Shown: in pieces, positions 11,726-22,458 of the stretch
Layout of the letters: each line of letters begins with the position of its first letter
Numbering within the stretch: the stretch's first letter is position 1
Notes under the pieces: model-generated
The model's input: the letters and a program-made list of their open reading frames with translations, nothing else
What the model was told of the DNA's origin: nothing
Databases searched by the model: none
Origin: Cladocopium goreaui
Taxonomy: Eukaryota; Sar; Dinophyceae; Suessiales; Symbiodiniaceae
NCBI GenBank assembly: GCA_947184155.2
Contig: CAMXCT020001672.1
Coordinates: 74,897-138,896, forward strand
Length of the DNA stretch: 64,000 bases
Reading direction: 5' to 3'
Program-made: the position numbers and the translations under genes

Positions 11726-11798
11726 CTGCACTTTATACTGGACATCCGGGCCCACTAGCTCCTTGTGCTGGGCCAGGGTCTTGACCATCGGCTTAGTC
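11726..11798 (-). CDS. Candidate exon (TKPMVKTLAQHKELVGPDVQ)
   Basis: A long pyrimidine-rich tract ending CTTAG on the minus strand precedes one phase nucleotide and 24 codons, closing on a canonical donor (GTGCAG|GTGGGG). Exit phase 0 matches the exon at 11,420. With the exons at 11.35-11.42, 10.5, 9.4, 6.9 and 6.4 kb this suggests one minus-strand gene with exons of 62-116 nt and kilobase introns. No homologue is recognised. Confidence 0.5.
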
Positions 11799-13216
11799 CT
11801 AAGGACCGAGGTGGCCGAGGCGGCCAAGGCGGAAGGGAGCAGTCAGCAGTTGCTCCAAGATGGCTCAGCAGCAAATTAGTATCTGTTTTCAACAGCAAAT
11901 TTCAAGTCCAACATGTTCAAATTATCTGGGTCCCGGACACCAAGACATGGAGTCCACCTTGCAAGGCGGCCTTGCAGATTTCCTGGCCAGAAACGTGCTG
12001 AAACACTGTGTTGGTGGCTGCCCCTGCCGCGCTCTGTGTCCAACAAAACATTGACATGTTTCTCAAACAAACGCCCTGAGGTGGTTAAAAGCCGTTGTCC
12101 AGTGCCAAAGTGCTCCATCAAGCTTTGGCACAAACAAACGACCACATGTTTTTGCTCACATATTCTGAAAGAAAAGATGGTACAGCATGTGCCTATGTAT
12201 TATGCATATGTATATGTGTACGTGCATGTGTATTTGTATGTACAATATATATATATATATGTATATGTATACAGCATGTTTCACTGGGATCGTATGCCGG
12301 CAGCATATAAATGGCTCTCAGTGAGACAGCTGTCACAAAGCATCTTGGTGATGCTATTACATTCAGTACAGATTGTATTAGATCGCTCCAGGATTTCAGT
12401 CTGGGTACTTTTTTCTACCTTGGTACTACTGACGGTTGCCATCGAATCGAGCACCTACATCACTGGGTGCCAGTTGCACACCAAGTTTCAAAGTGAGTGT
12501 CATCTGGCGTGAACCTGGTCATTGATAGCAGTTGAAGACCCATCGATGGAGCTCATGCACACGTCCCCAGGTCTAAAAGAAAGCAACTTCAAAAATTGTA
12601 TACATACAACAGATTACAACACCACAATGAATCAATGCCTATGACTTTCATGGAGGACCTGTTGGACAGCAGTAGAATAAAGAATACACTGTTTTCATTT
12701 CTGGACAAGATGGGAAGGCCTGGAACTAGAATCTAGAATATAGCTTTAGCATACAAATTCCTAGTGGCAACATGTTTTTGCGTACTGTGTTATCAATGAA
12801 CGATGGCAATGGTGGCGCTATTTTTGGTCCAAAGGTTTCCTGATTCTGCGGCCATGGGTCTCCAACACAAGGTGACTGTGTGGGGTCATGAAGTTCATGA
12901 AGTACCCTCTACAATCCTGGCAATCTGTAGTGGACTTTATCGTGCATAGAAACAACTTGAAACACATAAAGTCCACTACCTGGCAGATTGGATGATCTAA
13001 GACAAGTGAGACTCTGAGACTGCTACTGAACAGGATCGCTACAGTGGCATCTGGCAATGCAAGTGTTTGTGTTTATCATCAAATGCCAGCAATGCACAGG
13101 ATCTGTTCCACTTTCCACTAATGTAAATCAGATACATCCGTCCATGTTTGCGACTACAATTGGCAAATCATCACTAGGCCCCGCGGTTGGGGCACCCGGC
13201 ACAGTGCACACATCAC
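11799..13216. other. Intron/intergenic with AT microsatellite
   Basis: No exon is supported here. It contains a TATG/AT-rich microsatellite at about 12,199-12,272. A short plus-strand frame near 11.9-12.05 kb is protein-like but open on both strands. Confidence 0.4.
12199..12272. repeat. (TATG)n/(AT)n microsatellite
   Basis: Alternating TATATG, GTGTATG and (AT) runs are directly visible. Confidence 0.85.
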
Positions 13217-13250
13217 CTGGTGTGAAAGCTTTGATAGCTTCCTCATATGC
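13217..13250 (-). CDS. Candidate 34-nt micro-exon
   Basis: The acceptor CTCCTGGCAG and the donor CCAG|GTGATG bracket eleven codons (AYEEAIKAFTP). The frame stays open and protein-like beyond the donor. It could be the 5'-most visible exon of the minus-strand host gene. Confidence 0.3.
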
Positions 13251-16200
13251 CTGCCAGGAGTGTTCTGCACTTTAGCCCATGTGTCATATCAATTAATGTA
13301 TATATATATATTGGAGTACTATATATATATTGGAGTACTATATATAATATATATATATATATGTTTTTATTTATACAATGAGTACTTTGTTGACAAAAGA
13401 ACTGCAAGCCAAAGAGTATACAATATACAATATATGTATTTATATACCTAGAAACAGTACAATCAGTATATACCTAGAAACTCTTCCATCAATCATTTTG
13501 ATGGCATTCATGAGTCCTTGTTAGGCAAAGAGGTAACCAAATGAGGAGTGTATCAATATCTGCTCACTTTCTGGTAGTATTTGGCGGAGACCGAATCCGG
13601 AATCCTTATCTTATGCACTGATGGAAGTCTAGGAAATCTCATCCTACATGTATTGCCACAAAGCTTCAGAATAACACAGGCGGTTTACCTTCATAAACTG
13701 CGCACCCCGTACTGTACCACCCCTGTATCCAATGAATCCAATACCAACTAACGTCATCTAACGTCCCAATCTGGTGAGCTGCACTGATTGCAACCAGCTG
13801 CGGAACCAGCACTGGAACATCAGTCAGTAAGACAGACATTGACATGAACAGGGCTTTTCCCTTGCTGCGTCCGGCCTTTGGGTTCTTTCCAGACTTTGGA
13901 AAGAATTCGAACCTGGACAGTTGCATGGTTCAGTTCCCGCATGAATTGCCCCAAAATAACATGTCCTTTCCTTTTCAGCTTTCGTTCCCCATCCCTTCGT
14001 CTCTGGATTTGTGGCCAGCCAGCCCTTCACGGCACACCAAGGCCAAGGCTCTTTGCTTCCAATGTTGGTGAAGGTGAGATTGTCCCTGGCTGAATATCCG
14101 CAGTCACACTGCGACAGCTGTGCCAACTTAACACCTCTCAACATCATCACAACCCATCACAGCCCCCACCTAAAGTGGTCCCTGATCTTCGATTCCTTTT
14201 CTGCACTGGTGCCCACCAAGGCGATGCGGTCCCTTGGATGACGGTGAAATGGCAATTTTCGACCGCATTCGCAAAATTTGATGAGAATGAACCATCGACA
14301 TCCATCGACTATGTATCCTTTGTCCACAAGGACGCTTCTGGGTTGAAATCCAATTTATCCTGAGTCATTTGTACTTGGTGCTTCTCGGTTTTTTTGACAA
14401 TAGATGAACAGCATGATGTTTTTACCTTTGTATGTCCCAAGCACTGGAAAAACTCTAGCCATCTGAACTCGAAAGCAAGTCAGGTAAGCCGGTTGTTCAA
14501 TCTGCGTTTAGTGGGTGAGTCAAGATTTTCTACCCCAAGAATTAAAATGGCCCAATATGTGGTCTCTCACGGGTTTCGGATTTTGACTATGAATTTGACC
14601 CATAACTGAATGAGTTGCTCGTCCAGGCTGTTTGATGGTTGAGGCCGTGCATTCTACCGAAATAATGCCAATACCCTGTGATACATCGCATTCACCAAAA
14701 CTTGGACACCACACCCGATTTTGCCTCTGGCCCGCAGATCAAAAAAGGTCAAACCAACCTGATCCATCATTTGAATTCATTTGTGTTAAAAAACGCAGTC
14801 AAATGAATGCAATTTCAACATGTGTTCAATCAATAAAAACTGCTGTGGTGACAGTGCGGTACACCCATTTCTTCAATCTCAGTGCCGGACCACTCCCAAA
14901 GATTTGTCAGATTTTGCCTATGTAGCAGCGTACGATACACGGATTCGAAAAGTAAAAACACCCAAATAAGTCGCAACAAAAAAGTATCAATGCAATATAC
15001 CAAATCTTTGAATTTTCAGATGTTGTAAAAATGTTGAACGAAAATTTATCTGGTGTCGCATCATTGACCATGTCGAACGTTTCATTGTTGTAATTAACGA
15101 TGCATCATTTCAATCGTTGCCACAAAACGATATTGCGAGCACTAACTAACTGGATCCATGTGAAAAAAAACAGTTCGGTTCCATTTGACCATATTTTGTG
15201 CCAAATAACATGATTTGACCTGCGCAATTGGAAACAGATAATTGTATTATTTTTCATTTTACATAATTTTACCAATTCGTGTTGTCCACCCAATTTTCAC
15301 ACATTGACAGCACAGGATCAAGGATCCGGGCTTGGCCAGATGGTGTCAACCCAGTGGTGTATTCACCGGTGCCAAAAAGGATGGCGTTGGGACCCTGAAC
15401 GAAATTGCAAGCAAATGTGCATTTCAAAAGTCATAAGCAACAATGTACGTAGTTCATGTTCCATTTGAGAATCATGACAATGATGTGTTTCATGTTTTTT
15501 CAATTTGATTTCATTTGCATTTGTGTGTGTGTGTCCCTCTCTGTTTGCATGTTTGTCCGTCCAAACAATAACCTGGTGCATAATTTCATCCAAAGTGTCC
15601 AAAAATTAAAAAAAAAAAAAACACATCAAGGTTTCGTTGGTTGGTTCATCCCCGAGGACCTTGGTCGCGTTCAAGTAGGCCATCTTGCGCCACACACCGG
15701 ACCCCAAAAAAGGCTAATTTCCGAGTGTTGGGTCACAATGTTGCGGTTAAAACAAAATAGTATGTTTCCATGAACCTTTGACAATATGTCCACAAAACCA
15801 CTGTGTTTTGAAATTGATTTCAATGTAGCATTGTTTGAGATTGAACAAAATGTTGCACGTTTCTCTATCTTTCAAACTAGACAACAATAATGGTTTGGCC
15901 AATCACATGTGGTTTGACATGCATGAAGGTTTTAAAATGAAAAATGCACGTTCACATCTCTAGCTTCTGTTCCGCTTCAAGCATCCCTGTCTCTCCCTAT
16001 CGAATTAAAAAGGGGGAATAACCACACGCAACAGCACACTAGTGGACATGGTGCAAACTGGTTCGAAGTCAGCCAATGATACACTCAAACGACGCGCAAC
16101 ATATATCACCACCCGGTAAACATACTTGAGAGGGAAGGTGAAAGATCGAAAGGTAGGCGTGGATTGGAACACGAGAACAAAGGAAAGGAACCAGTTTTGT

Positions 16201-17368
16201 GATGCCGCGACTTGACATGTGCACCTGTACCTGGGTGTCACACAACCCAACCAGGTAAAGGCGCATGACACACTCTCCAGAAAAGTTCCTTCAAAACACT
16301 TCGTCAATGCAGCATCTGTCTACGGCTGTCAGGTGTGTTGTAGAGCAGCTGGTGTACAACTACAGTATGAAGAGTCGGTCCCGGAGTCTACTGTTGCACG
16401 TGACTCGGTGCAATTTTTTTTGCCAAAGAAATGGTCGCTGCGAAGTCAGTCATATTGTTTCGGCACATGCGTCCAGAGTCGTATTCCTGCGTGGTGTGTT
16501 GCGGCCGTGCATTGCTGTTGTGACTCAGGATCCGATACAAGCTGACAATAAGCGGCATCGAGGTGAATATGTGCCTCGGCCGTGTTTTGTGGACGCCGGT
16601 ACATGCACAGTCTGTATGTCTACATTCTACATTGGCCCCATTGCATGCGCGCAGTGTTTTATCACACAAAGTTGTAACCAAACCAAAACAACCAAATTTA
16701 CGCCATATCGCGACAGGTCATTACGGACTTACAAACCTAGAAACGTCAATGAGGCTATCGCCACGGTAAGAATAATCGTTTCATAAAAATATATTTATAA
16801 TATATAAATATATGCGCATCACTGAACTCAAATTTCTCAATTAATCGGTCGAATCACCTTTTTGCAGCGCGCAGCTGAGACACGGGGAGTTTCACAAGTT
16901 TCTCGTGGAGAGAATGGAAATGATCTGACTTGGGTTTGAAATCGCTTTGTATACGCTTTCTTTGGTGTGTTTTTTCCTTTGAAGCACCGCACGTGTTCAC
17001 TGTGCAGTTTCCTTTGCTTCAATTTTCACTACGCAAAGCTAGACATTAAGCATGCTAAAGTCTGCAGCAGCATAAACACATATTTTGGACGTGGTGCGAA
17101 ACAGATCACAAGACTGTACACAAATCGAGTACCTGCGGGTTCAACTATGGTACAGTCCAATACGGATCAGTAATGATAACCCCCAAAACAACCAACCACG
17201 GTGAACAGACCCAAGAACGGGGTTGCCAACAGGTTGGTCCAACAGGTGGGGAGTTATACACTACACCAAAGTATTTCGAGAATCGACCAGCCGGAGCCAA
17301 TAACTCCCCCGAAAACCGTTCGATTGACGAAAACAGTCAGCGGACTGCAGCCACGACTTTTTTGCATG
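13251..17368. other. Long non-coding stretch
   Basis: Mostly intergenic or intronic. It has an AT microsatellite with two ATTGGAGTACT units (13,294-13,365), a poly-A run (15,606-15,621) and an AT-rich patch at 16,785-16,815. Minus-strand frames at 13.8-14.1 kb are partly protein-like (for example KEPWPWCAVKGWLATNPE near 14.0 kb) but have no clear splice pair, so I call no gene. Confidence 0.4.
13294..13365. repeat. (AT)n microsatellite with ATTGGAGTACT units
   Basis: Runs of TATATA are separated by two copies of the ATTGGAGTACT insert. Confidence 0.85.
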
Positions 17369-17449
17369 CTAATGCCAAAATGCGATGGCCACTTTCGACC
17401 AGAGAAGACTCAACAGCGCCTGCCAATCCACGTCACAAAAATCATCATG

Positions 17450-17953
17450 TTTCAGCGGTATTGGGAGAGGCTGTTCGAATCGACTCAATGCATCTGCGAT
17501 GATGTTGAGGTGTCCAGGGATGTGACTCAACTTGGGATAGACGTGGAAGCGACGCATATACATGTAATATGGCGACTGCACTGTAGACATTGCAGGTGTC
17601 ATGGACAGGCCTTGGCCGAGGCTGCGTCTTCTGTCCCTTGATGGCAGGTGATGGGACCTCGGCATTTTGGAAGGCGCATGACAAAGCAATGTGAATCAGC
17701 AAATTGGGCCAGCAATTCCCACGCCGCAATGTGCTTCTGCATATCCACACCGACCCACAGCCACAATGATTGAGCCTGCTGCAGGGTAATCTGAAACTGA
17801 AACCAGACCTGACTTCCATCTGGGAAGAAAGCAGCTCCTCCCAAACCTGGGAGGTTCATCGAGGCCATAGCATCTGCGGTTGCTGTGACTTCGACATGTG
17901 CAGGAGGGGCCATCGAAAGTGTGAATGGCGTCGACCCCAGCAAATGGGCCCAT
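17450..17953 (-). pseudogene. RNase H domain remnant
   Basis: One frame carries TATADAMASMNLPGLGGAAFF, with the first catalytic Asp region, then IAAWELLAQFA with the Glu. After a frame change it continues as HIPGHLNIIADALSRF (about 17,480-17,527), the usual end of RNase H in DIRS-type and Ty3-like pol proteins. The domain is split over at least two frames and cannot be translated intact. Confidence 0.65.
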
Positions 17954-18367
17954 ACTTGGAGTGCCTCATGCGACTCGGAATGCAGAGTCCTGGTGGGTGA
18001 AGACGGATCTTGTATGCCCACCCAGACTCTGCTGGACTTCAAGTACAACTTGTCAATGTCCTCCAAGTTGAGCACGTTGGTGTTGGCCACCCGTATGAGT
18101 TTCACACCTCTGCAGAGCGACTGGTGGGTGTGTGTCAAATCTTGGGTGAGACTGGGGCTTGGTGACAATTTTGACACCAGCAAATGAAAAGTCACATGGT
18201 CCCCCATACCTACCATAGTAGTTGGAATCTGATGTAACACCCGATACAGGGGAATCAGAAGTGGTCGCAAATAGTGCCGGGCCGAAGTGAGCCATAATAA
18301 ACGACCAATCAATGATTGCAAGTCTTTGATAGACACCTTGGCTAGCTTGGCCACGCGATTGACCTGG

Positions 18368-19030
18368 TCAATGATCTTGGCCAATTTTTCCAGTGGAACC
18401 GAAATCGACCAAGCTGACTTCACAGGCAAGCGCTGCTTTGTGCCATGACATGGGGACGCCGAGGATGAGAAACAGGACAACCAGCAGAGATGCCCACAAG
18501 GGACATGAGACTTTGCCCAACCATGCCAGTAGGTCGTCAACATACTGCCACAGGACATGGCCATAGGCCAGCAAGGAATGACTTGTACGAACCATGAGCC
18601 CAGCCACTCTGCCCCAGTACCAACCGCTGGCGCGGGCTCCAAAGTTGAGCGTTATGCAGCGGTACAACTGGCCATTGGCGTGGAAGCATAACATGCCACC
18701 ATCTTGCTGGTCAATCAAAATGCGCCTGTGTGCTTTGGAGACATCCAACGTAAGCTGGATCACCTGCTGTTGCGCCATTTCAGTGGGTGCACAAGAAAGG
18801 ATATCCGAAATACGTGGCAGCATCATGTGGTTCGGGATGACCGTGTTGGAGGTGACATTGCTGATGGAACTGTCCACAACCAAGCGTGGTGAACGACCTT
18901 CCGCAATGACCACACCCAGCTTACCAACTGCTGTGCGTTCAAACTGCTGTTTGAGTTCGGCAAGGCCCCCAGGTACATGGGCAATGAATCCAGCATCCAA
19001 CTCTTCCTGTGGTCCTGAGCACTGTTCCAT
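18368..19030 (-). pseudogene. Reverse transcriptase remnant (YVDD)
   Basis: A 220-codon open segment on the minus strand has recognisable RT blocks: RLVVDSSISNVTSNTVIP, QLTLDVSKAHRRILI (first palm Asp), LNFGARASGWYWGRVAGL and WQYVDDLLAWLG with the catalytic YVDD. Upstream in another frame lies GDPDADFLLSLEKGVPLGV (about 19.1-19.2 kb), which I recall as a linker between the methyltransferase-like and RT parts in Symbiodiniaceae copies. Frame breaks lie on both sides. Confidence 0.8.
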
Positions 19031-19591
19031 GAATCAGTGCAATCCAAATAAAGGGGTGTTGGATCTGTCACAACGCCCTCGTGTGCTGGAGATGGAATGA
19101 GGTCCGTGTTCACACCCAAGGGGACCCCCTTCTCCAAACTGAGAAGAAAGTCAGCATCCGGATCGCCCAGAAACACTGCCAAGCGATGCCATAGATGAAG
19201 TCTAAAAGGTTGGCCAGGAGGAGTGTGAAGCAAGTGATCACCTGGGGGGCGCCCAAGACTTTCCAGAAGATCCTCCACATATGGTCCCTGCACCCAGATA
19301 TCAGAGCAGCAGTGTTTTTAAGACAGTGCCTGGTGTCACCCAACCTCTTAAACCACCTTGACCTGAGCTTCACCAGTGGATCCGCAATGCACTTTGTCAT
19401 ATGAAAGGCCGTGCTTGGAAGACCACCACCATCTTCAACACGGTTCATGAGGACTGGCCACTGAAGGCGAGAAGGCAACAACTGCTGCCATTGCTCAAGA
19501 GGAACTTCACCAGAACCAGTCGTGACATATTGTGAAATGATAGTAGCCAGCGCCCGTGCCAATTCTGGTGGATATTCCGCCGTAATTCGAC

Positions 19592-20141
19592 TCATAAACG
19601 TCCCGGAAGATGGGGACATGATCTTGCCACGGCAAAAATGCCTGGGCGATTAGACACAAACATCCATGCCTTCAGCCAGTCACGGTCAAACATACAGGCG
19701 CATGCTTGAGCAGCATATGGTGCGACTGCTTGGACCCAATGATACACGAGCGGATCATCCCAAGTCATGGAGGTTGCTGGATTCTCCAGAATCCCCAAAC
19801 CTGAATGTTGGTCCACCGCTGACAACAAGATGGGAGAACGGCCATGGATGGCTGCACTCTCCTCAACAGCCAACTGCTGTTGAGGGGTGTTGTCTGGGAG
19901 GCCATTGATGATCATTGATGTGCTCTGGCGTGCGCACTGGAGCAGGGCCAGGTGCTTTCAAGGTGGCTCTGCTATGTTTGCTACAGTATGGTGCGGCTAA
20001 AGCTGCTCCAATCCGACCAGATGAAGCAAGGAACAAAACCGACTCAAAGACCTCATCATCGAGTAGGTCATGGCCATGTATCAAGTCAATTGGCTGGATA
20101 CGATCGCCCGACAGATGCGTTAAGGCAGTAGTCAGTGGCAC
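19592..20141 (-). pseudogene. C5-methyltransferase-like domain remnant
   Basis: Two overlapping frames (20,141-19,863 and 19,915-19,592) contain LAAPYCSKHSRATL, a drifted version of the motif IV region around the catalytic Cys, then HSGLGILENPATSMTW, matching motif VI (ENP), then CMFDRDWLKAWMFVSN. The same three blocks occur in the intact element as FGVPCGTASKARF, TVENPWTSLMW and CMFGGLRLKRTCLASN. The Pro before the catalytic Cys has become Tyr and the frame is broken, so it is surely inactive. Confidence 0.65.
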
Positions 20142-20335
20142 CTAAAAAAATATTAAGAAAAAATTTGGCTGACGCCATTGTCGAAAACTGTATTGCAATA
20201 GGATGCCTCTTGGGAAGCGATCTGGAGACTTCTACCACCTGGGGTGGATCCTCACCAAAATTAGCCAGGCCTTGCAACGCTTGTGAAGGCTCTGAATTGT
20301 CAGCCAGAAGCTGAACAGGTCAGTGTGGTGCAGCC

Positions 20336-20450
20336 TTGTGCTTGGCTGCAGTGTGTGAGCCTCCGCAAGGTTCCCCGTTGGACTTCGGGATGGGGCATTG
20401 ATGAGCGAACCTGCAAGTGCGACCTGACTTGCACTTGTTCAAGTGGAACC
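20336..20450 (-). pseudogene. Gag CCCH zinc-finger remnant
   Basis: In one minus-strand frame the segment FHLNKCKSGRTCRFAHQCP has Cys/His spacing typical of a CCCH finger, followed by a second Cys/His cluster (CGGSHTAAKH). It corresponds to the C-terminus of the intact element's Gag (CYGYNLGTCKQGSACPRKH). It lies directly upstream of the methyltransferase-like remnant, as expected. Confidence 0.5.
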
Positions 20451-21970
20451 TCATGCAAATACCTTGCCATCAGGAAGTTTTCGCAACCATGAGTTGTCCC
20501 ACTTGCCCGCTCCGGTCGAGGTGTAGGTAGTGGCTTGGGTTGAGGAGCCAACGAGGTGTGAAACACCTGACGACAGAATGCCACTTCATTCAAGACGTCG
20601 TTTTATGACCATACTGTAGAAGAGCTCTGTGACCGCTGTCAAGCTGTCTGCATCCAAAATTTCTGATAACGATGGGGCACGCAAGTGCTGATCTCGAGGT
20701 TCGCCAGAGCCAGTTCCAGAAACTTGGCATGGAATCGTTTGAGCACAATCAAATGTGCTGGCTCAGCATAGCCAGTGCCACAGTGAGCAAATTCTGGAAC
20801 TTGGCCACCACAACTTCCTCAGAGGCTTGGTGATTGACAATAGCCTCTCTGGTTGTTCGGACAGCACTGACTCAGACTCACCTTCTGCCAGCAGAGATCG
20901 CAAGAGCTGACGATCATTCCGAGGTCTGCGATGCTCCAAGAAGGTCTGCTCATCAGTTTCTGAGGTACGGCTCTTCCATGGGATCCAAGCAAAGGTGTTG
21001 GTTTCGATGGCTTCCTTTGGAAGGCACAAGAACAAAATGGATGGCATAGTGGAAGGTGTCAACAGTTCACCAGGGTAGTTCTGAGAGAACTCCGCCCGCT
21101 TGTCTTGACATCTGCAGATGAGAGCTTTGTTCTCGTAGCCACTGGTCGAACTGAGTCACCTGAAACTGAATCACGTCCAGACCACACACTTGGCAATGCA
21201 TTCCTTCAACATACGTCTAATTGACGCCGACTGTGGAGAAAATGTCTGGAAGCTTTTCCCATCAGGTACCAAACTGAGGTGCTCCACAAACTCTTCCATC
21301 TTGGATTCATTATGGACCCGTGGGCAAGTAGTGCAATCGTTGCACCCAGCGTTGACTATATGCTCAATCTGAATAAACTTGAATGATTTCGAAACCTGCT
21401 CATCGTCCACTGTGACCACGCAGCATGGGTCAGAGGTGAGACAACATGCTGCAACATGGGCCACTGACGATGAAACGTTCAAGAGGAACAAGCAGTTAGT
21501 AGATTTTGCCTGAACAACTGGAACGTAGGTCTCATCCTGAGTCCCATCAGCTTGAGTCTCAAGGTCAGACCCTTGTCTGAGTCAACCAGATTCTCAGCAT
21601 TGGGAAAGTTAAGTGCCGTCTCTTGCAAAGGGGCCGCATCTTCAGCCACAATCATCGGCTTGGCGCCACCTCGAAGAAGAGGAATCACCGGCCTGAAACC
21701 AGCTGCCACCCGTTGCATAATTTGGTACTGCAACTGGAAAGCCGGGTTTGTTGGACTGCATTAGGACGCGGCGAAGTATCAGCACACCCTGAGCCTGCGT
21801 CATTGGGACAGTAAACATGGGCTGATCCAAATTCGGGCCGCAAAGAGGAATGAGAAAGTCTGGCTTAATCTGCGGGAAAGATTCGGACGTCCGCTGCAAA
21901 GCACAACGCACTAAGTTCAGCCACTTCATGGCCCAAGAGACCTGGGAGGGCGGGCCCGACCCCTTCGTCC

Positions 21971-22240
21971 AAGGGGGGGCTTAAGGGGGGGCTTAAGGGG
22001 GGCTTGGGGGGGCTTTAAGGGGTCACGAAGGGGCTTGCCCCCCCCCCATCGAAGGGTCGAAGCCTAGGGTGAAGGCTTAAGGGGGGGGCTTAAGGGGGGG
22101 CTTAAAAGGGGGGGCTTTAAGGGGGGGGGCTTAAGGGGGGCTTAAGGCTTGCTTAAGGGGGGGGCTTAAGGGGGGGCTTAAGGGGGGTGAGGGGCTTAAG
22201 GCTTAAGGGGGGGGAGCTTAAGGGGGGGCTGGAGGAGGTT
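21971..22240. repeat. G-rich GGGGGGCTTAA tandem array
   Basis: About 270 bp of irregular GGGGGGG-CTTAA(G) units with variable G-run length. A C-rich counterpart (CCCCCTTAAG/CCCCCTTGAAG) sits at 45.9-46.5 kb in the opposite orientation. Confidence 0.9.
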
Positions 22241-22252
22241 AAGGGGAAGCTG

Positions 22253-22458
22253 ACTGGGCCTGCCACAAACCAAGTTCAAACAAAAAAAACCGCAGAACTG
22301 GGCCTGCCACAAACCAAGTTCAAATGAAAGGGGTCCTGCGCAGAACTGGGCCTGCCACAAACAAAGTTCAGACCAGATAAAAATATTCCTGCGCACAACT
22401 GGGCCTGCCACAAACCAAGTTCAAAAAAAACATTCCTGCGCACAACTGGGCCTGCCAA
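22253..22458. repeat. ACTGGGCCTGCCACAAACCA tandem repeat, 5 copies
   Basis: Copies begin at about 22,253, 22,297, 22,344, 22,397 and 22,444, with a unit of 44-53 bp. Spacing varies through A-runs and the last copy is truncated. A minus-strand ORF through the array is only a translation of the repeat. Confidence 0.85.

Larger units (their letters stand above)
17369..21929 (-). mobile_element. Decayed Gag-methyltransferase-RT-RNase H retroelement (YR lineage)
   Basis: Reading the minus strand from 21.9 to 17.4 kb, frame-broken segments appear in the same order as in the intact tyrosine-recombinase element at 49-58 kb: a weak recombinase-like segment (about 21.65-21.93 kb), a Gag CCCH finger (about 20.35-20.45 kb), a methyltransferase-like block (19.59-20.14 kb), an RT with YVDD (18.37-19.03 kb) and an RNase H (about 17.45-17.95 kb). 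Every block is in a different frame, so it is a pseudogene copy. No terminal repeats were found. The shared segment AEYPPELARALATI (here) against AEYTPQLAKALATT (intact element) supports common ancestry of the two lineages. Confidence 0.75.

Noticed and set aside
12199-13365. TATA-rich runs as promoters
   Set aside because: They are microsatellites, and dinoflagellate promoters generally lack a classical TATA box.
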